Of a DNA stretch of 6,844 nt, positions 6,314 to 6,844 are shown piece after piece. Both the position numbers and the translations under genes were made by a program. A model generated the notes under the pieces. The model was not told where the DNA came from. It did no database searches and saw only the letters and a program-made list of their open reading frames with translations. Position 1 is the first letter of the stretch; every line of letters starts with the position of its first letter. The stretch comes from an uncultured Ruminococcus sp. (GTDB lineage: Bacteria > Bacillota > Clostridia > Oscillospirales > Ruminococcaceae): positions 1-6,844 of the forward strand of contig CAMAIG010000079.1 of NCBI GenBank assembly GCA_945835085.1. The letters are read 5' to 3'.

Positions 6314-6355
6314 AAGGGGAAGCCCCTTTGCAATTTCGTAAGTTAATTTGCAAAA
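6313..6355. repeat. 43-nt leader repeat, copy next to trmK
   Basis: Identical to 6409-6451 at 42 of 43 positions; the only difference is A at 6341 against T at 6437. It begins with a 6-bp hairpin (AAGGGG 6314-6319, CCCCTT 6323-6328, loop AAG). It ends with an AT-rich imperfect inverted repeat built from TTTGCAA and TTGCAAA. The period between copies is 96 nt. It lies wholly in the trmK 5' leader. Confidence 0.9.
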
Positions 6356-6408
6356 ATAAGCAAAATTTGCGGCTCGGTACCTATAATACTTCTATATCGG
6401 TACTGCCC

Positions 6409-6451
6409 TAAGGGGAAGCCCCTTTGCAATTTCGTATGTTAATTTGCAAAA
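6409..6451. repeat. 43-nt leader repeat, promoter-proximal copy
   Basis: Second copy of the 43-nt repeat, with its own hairpin (AAGGGG 6410-6415, CCCCTT 6419-6424). Its right end runs into the longer hairpin at 6446-6479. High identity between the copies in noncoding DNA means a recent duplication, gene conversion, or constraint. Confidence 0.9.
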
Positions 6452-6479
6452 GCTGTGCGTTTTTTCGGACAGCTTTTGC
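6446..6479. other. 11-bp perfect hairpin in the trmK leader
   Basis: GCAAAAGCTGT (6446-6456) pairs perfectly with ACAGCTTTTGC (6469-6479). After one mismatch the stem continues for 2 bp and closes on a six-T loop (plus strand). Neither strand has a T-run after the stem, only the TTTT (plus) within it, so it is at best a poor terminator. It lies about 30 nt after the predicted start of the trmK transcript, so it would be transcribed in the leader. Confidence 0.75.
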
Positions 6480-6513
6480 GGTATAATATTTATACAGGCT
6501 TTGCATATCACCT

Positions 6514-6542
6514 ATTATATAGCATGGGGCTTGATTTGTCAA
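6514..6542 (-). promoter_or_regulatory. Perfect-consensus sigma-A promoter of the trmK operon
   Basis: On the minus strand TTGACA (6542-6537) and TATAAT (6519-6514) are both exact consensus and are separated by exactly 17 nt. The start is predicted near 6507, giving a leader of about 205 nt before trmK. It is cleanly insulated from the DUF1858 gene by the terminator at 6559-6592. Strong constitutive transcription of the operon is expected unless the leader attenuates it. Confidence 0.9.
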
Positions 6543-6558
6543 TAACGGCACTCACACG

Positions 6559-6592
6559 AAAAAAGGCTGCACGATAAGCTATCGCACAGCCC
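6559..6592 (-). terminator. Intrinsic terminator of the DUF1858 gene
   Basis: On the minus strand a 12-bp stem (6591-6580 with 6576-6565, including two adjacent G-U pairs) closes on a GCU triloop and is followed at once by six T residues (6564-6559). It starts 10 nt after the stop codon of the DUF1858 gene. This is a textbook Rho-independent terminator. The A-run before the stem on the plus strand does not make it bidirectional, since no T-run follows on that strand. Confidence 0.93.
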
Positions 6593-6601
6593 TTGATCTA
6601 T

Positions 6602-6805
6602 TTACTTTGAAAAATGCTCGTTAAGCTTTGCAACGAGTGCGTTAACGTCGGTGCCGTGAACAGCGCAGGCGTCTGCAAGGGACTCTCCTCTTGAAGCGGG
6701 GCAGCCCAGGCAGTGCATTCCGATCTCAAAGAAATAGGGTGCTGTATCCTTGTCCTTATCGAGGATATCGCCGATTATGGTATCGGGTGTAACTGTGTAG
6801 CTCAT
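6602..6805 (-). CDS. DUF1858 / hybrid-cluster-protein-associated redox disulfide protein
   Basis: A 67-residue cytosolic protein matching the DUF1858 domain over its whole length. This is the family described as the redox disulfide domain associated with hybrid cluster protein (prismane). The signature is the CxxC in GMHCLGCPAS (29-38: Cys32, Cys35), with a third Cys47 in the following helix and the typical C-terminal HGTD-xx-x-L-xx-LN (50-62). A redox or metal-linked role in anaerobic metabolism is inferred; the exact function is unknown. The ATG is preceded by AAGGAAGG (6814-6821) with an 8-nt gap. A possible -10 box (TATATT, 6841-6836) is at the window edge, with any -35 outside. It is a single-gene unit on this side, closed by the terminator at 6559-6592. 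No hybrid cluster protein gene is in view. Confidence 0.92.
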   Translation of the reverse strand: MSYTVTPDTIIGDILDKDKDTAPYFFEIGMHCLGCPASRGESLADACAVHGTDVNALVAKLNEHFSK

Positions 6806-6844
6806 TTTATAAACCTTCCTTTATTTTGATTTGCGAATATATCC

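Noticed and set aside
6313..6451. Two 43-nt repeats separated by 53 nt, considered as a CRISPR array
   Set aside because: Only two units, transcribed inside an operon leader, with an RBS at the edge of one; no third repeat and no cas gene.
6382..6487. TATAAT hexamers on the plus strand in the trmK leader (6382-6387, 6482-6487)
   Set aside because: Neither has a -35 element at correct spacing and no plus-strand gene follows.

Overview
The window looks like a piece of a low-to-mid GC Firmicutes (Clostridia) chromosome, probably from a Ruminococcus-like Oscillospiraceae. That placement is inferred from the gene set (TrmK, Nif3 and NFACT/RqcH together, plus a hybrid-cluster-associated DUF1858 protein), the strong GGAGG-type ribosome binding sites and the sigma-A-type promoters. 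It is not a database match. All seven genes I can support lie on the minus strand, so the window reads functionally from right to left.

Right edge (6844-6559): a 67-residue DUF1858 redox-disulfide protein, closed by a textbook intrinsic terminator. Next (6542-6302) comes a sigma-A promoter with perfect consensus boxes (TTGACA, 17 nt, TATAAT). It drives a leader of about 200 nt that contains two nearly identical 43-nt repeats and several hairpins. Then a compact operon follows: trmK (tRNA m1A22 methyltransferase), a Nif3/DUF34 dinuclear-metal protein (GTG start, 4-nt overlap with trmK), an RlmA-family 23S rRNA guanine-N1 methyltransferase, a small C39/papain-like cysteine peptidase-fold protein, and an NFACT protein (RqcH, ribosome quality control). 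Gaps between neighbours are -4, 18, 19 and 14 nt. Three or four of these products act on tRNA, rRNA or stalled ribosomes, so the operon has a translation theme. The peptidase-like protein and Nif3 are the members without a clear place in it.

An iron-containing alcohol dehydrogenase follows 95 nt downstream with its own promoter and RBS. No terminator is visible between rqcH and adh, so some read-through is likely.

Left edge (1-615): no credible gene. This stretch holds two diverged copies of a roughly 100-nt repeat with small GC-rich hairpins. Beside them is a segment with a possible minus-strand promoter, a perfect 9-bp hairpin and a terminator-like hairpin. It could be the 3' end of the adh transcript, a dispersed intergenic repeat, or a small structured RNA. 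I see no mobile-element gene, CRISPR array, tRNA or rRNA.
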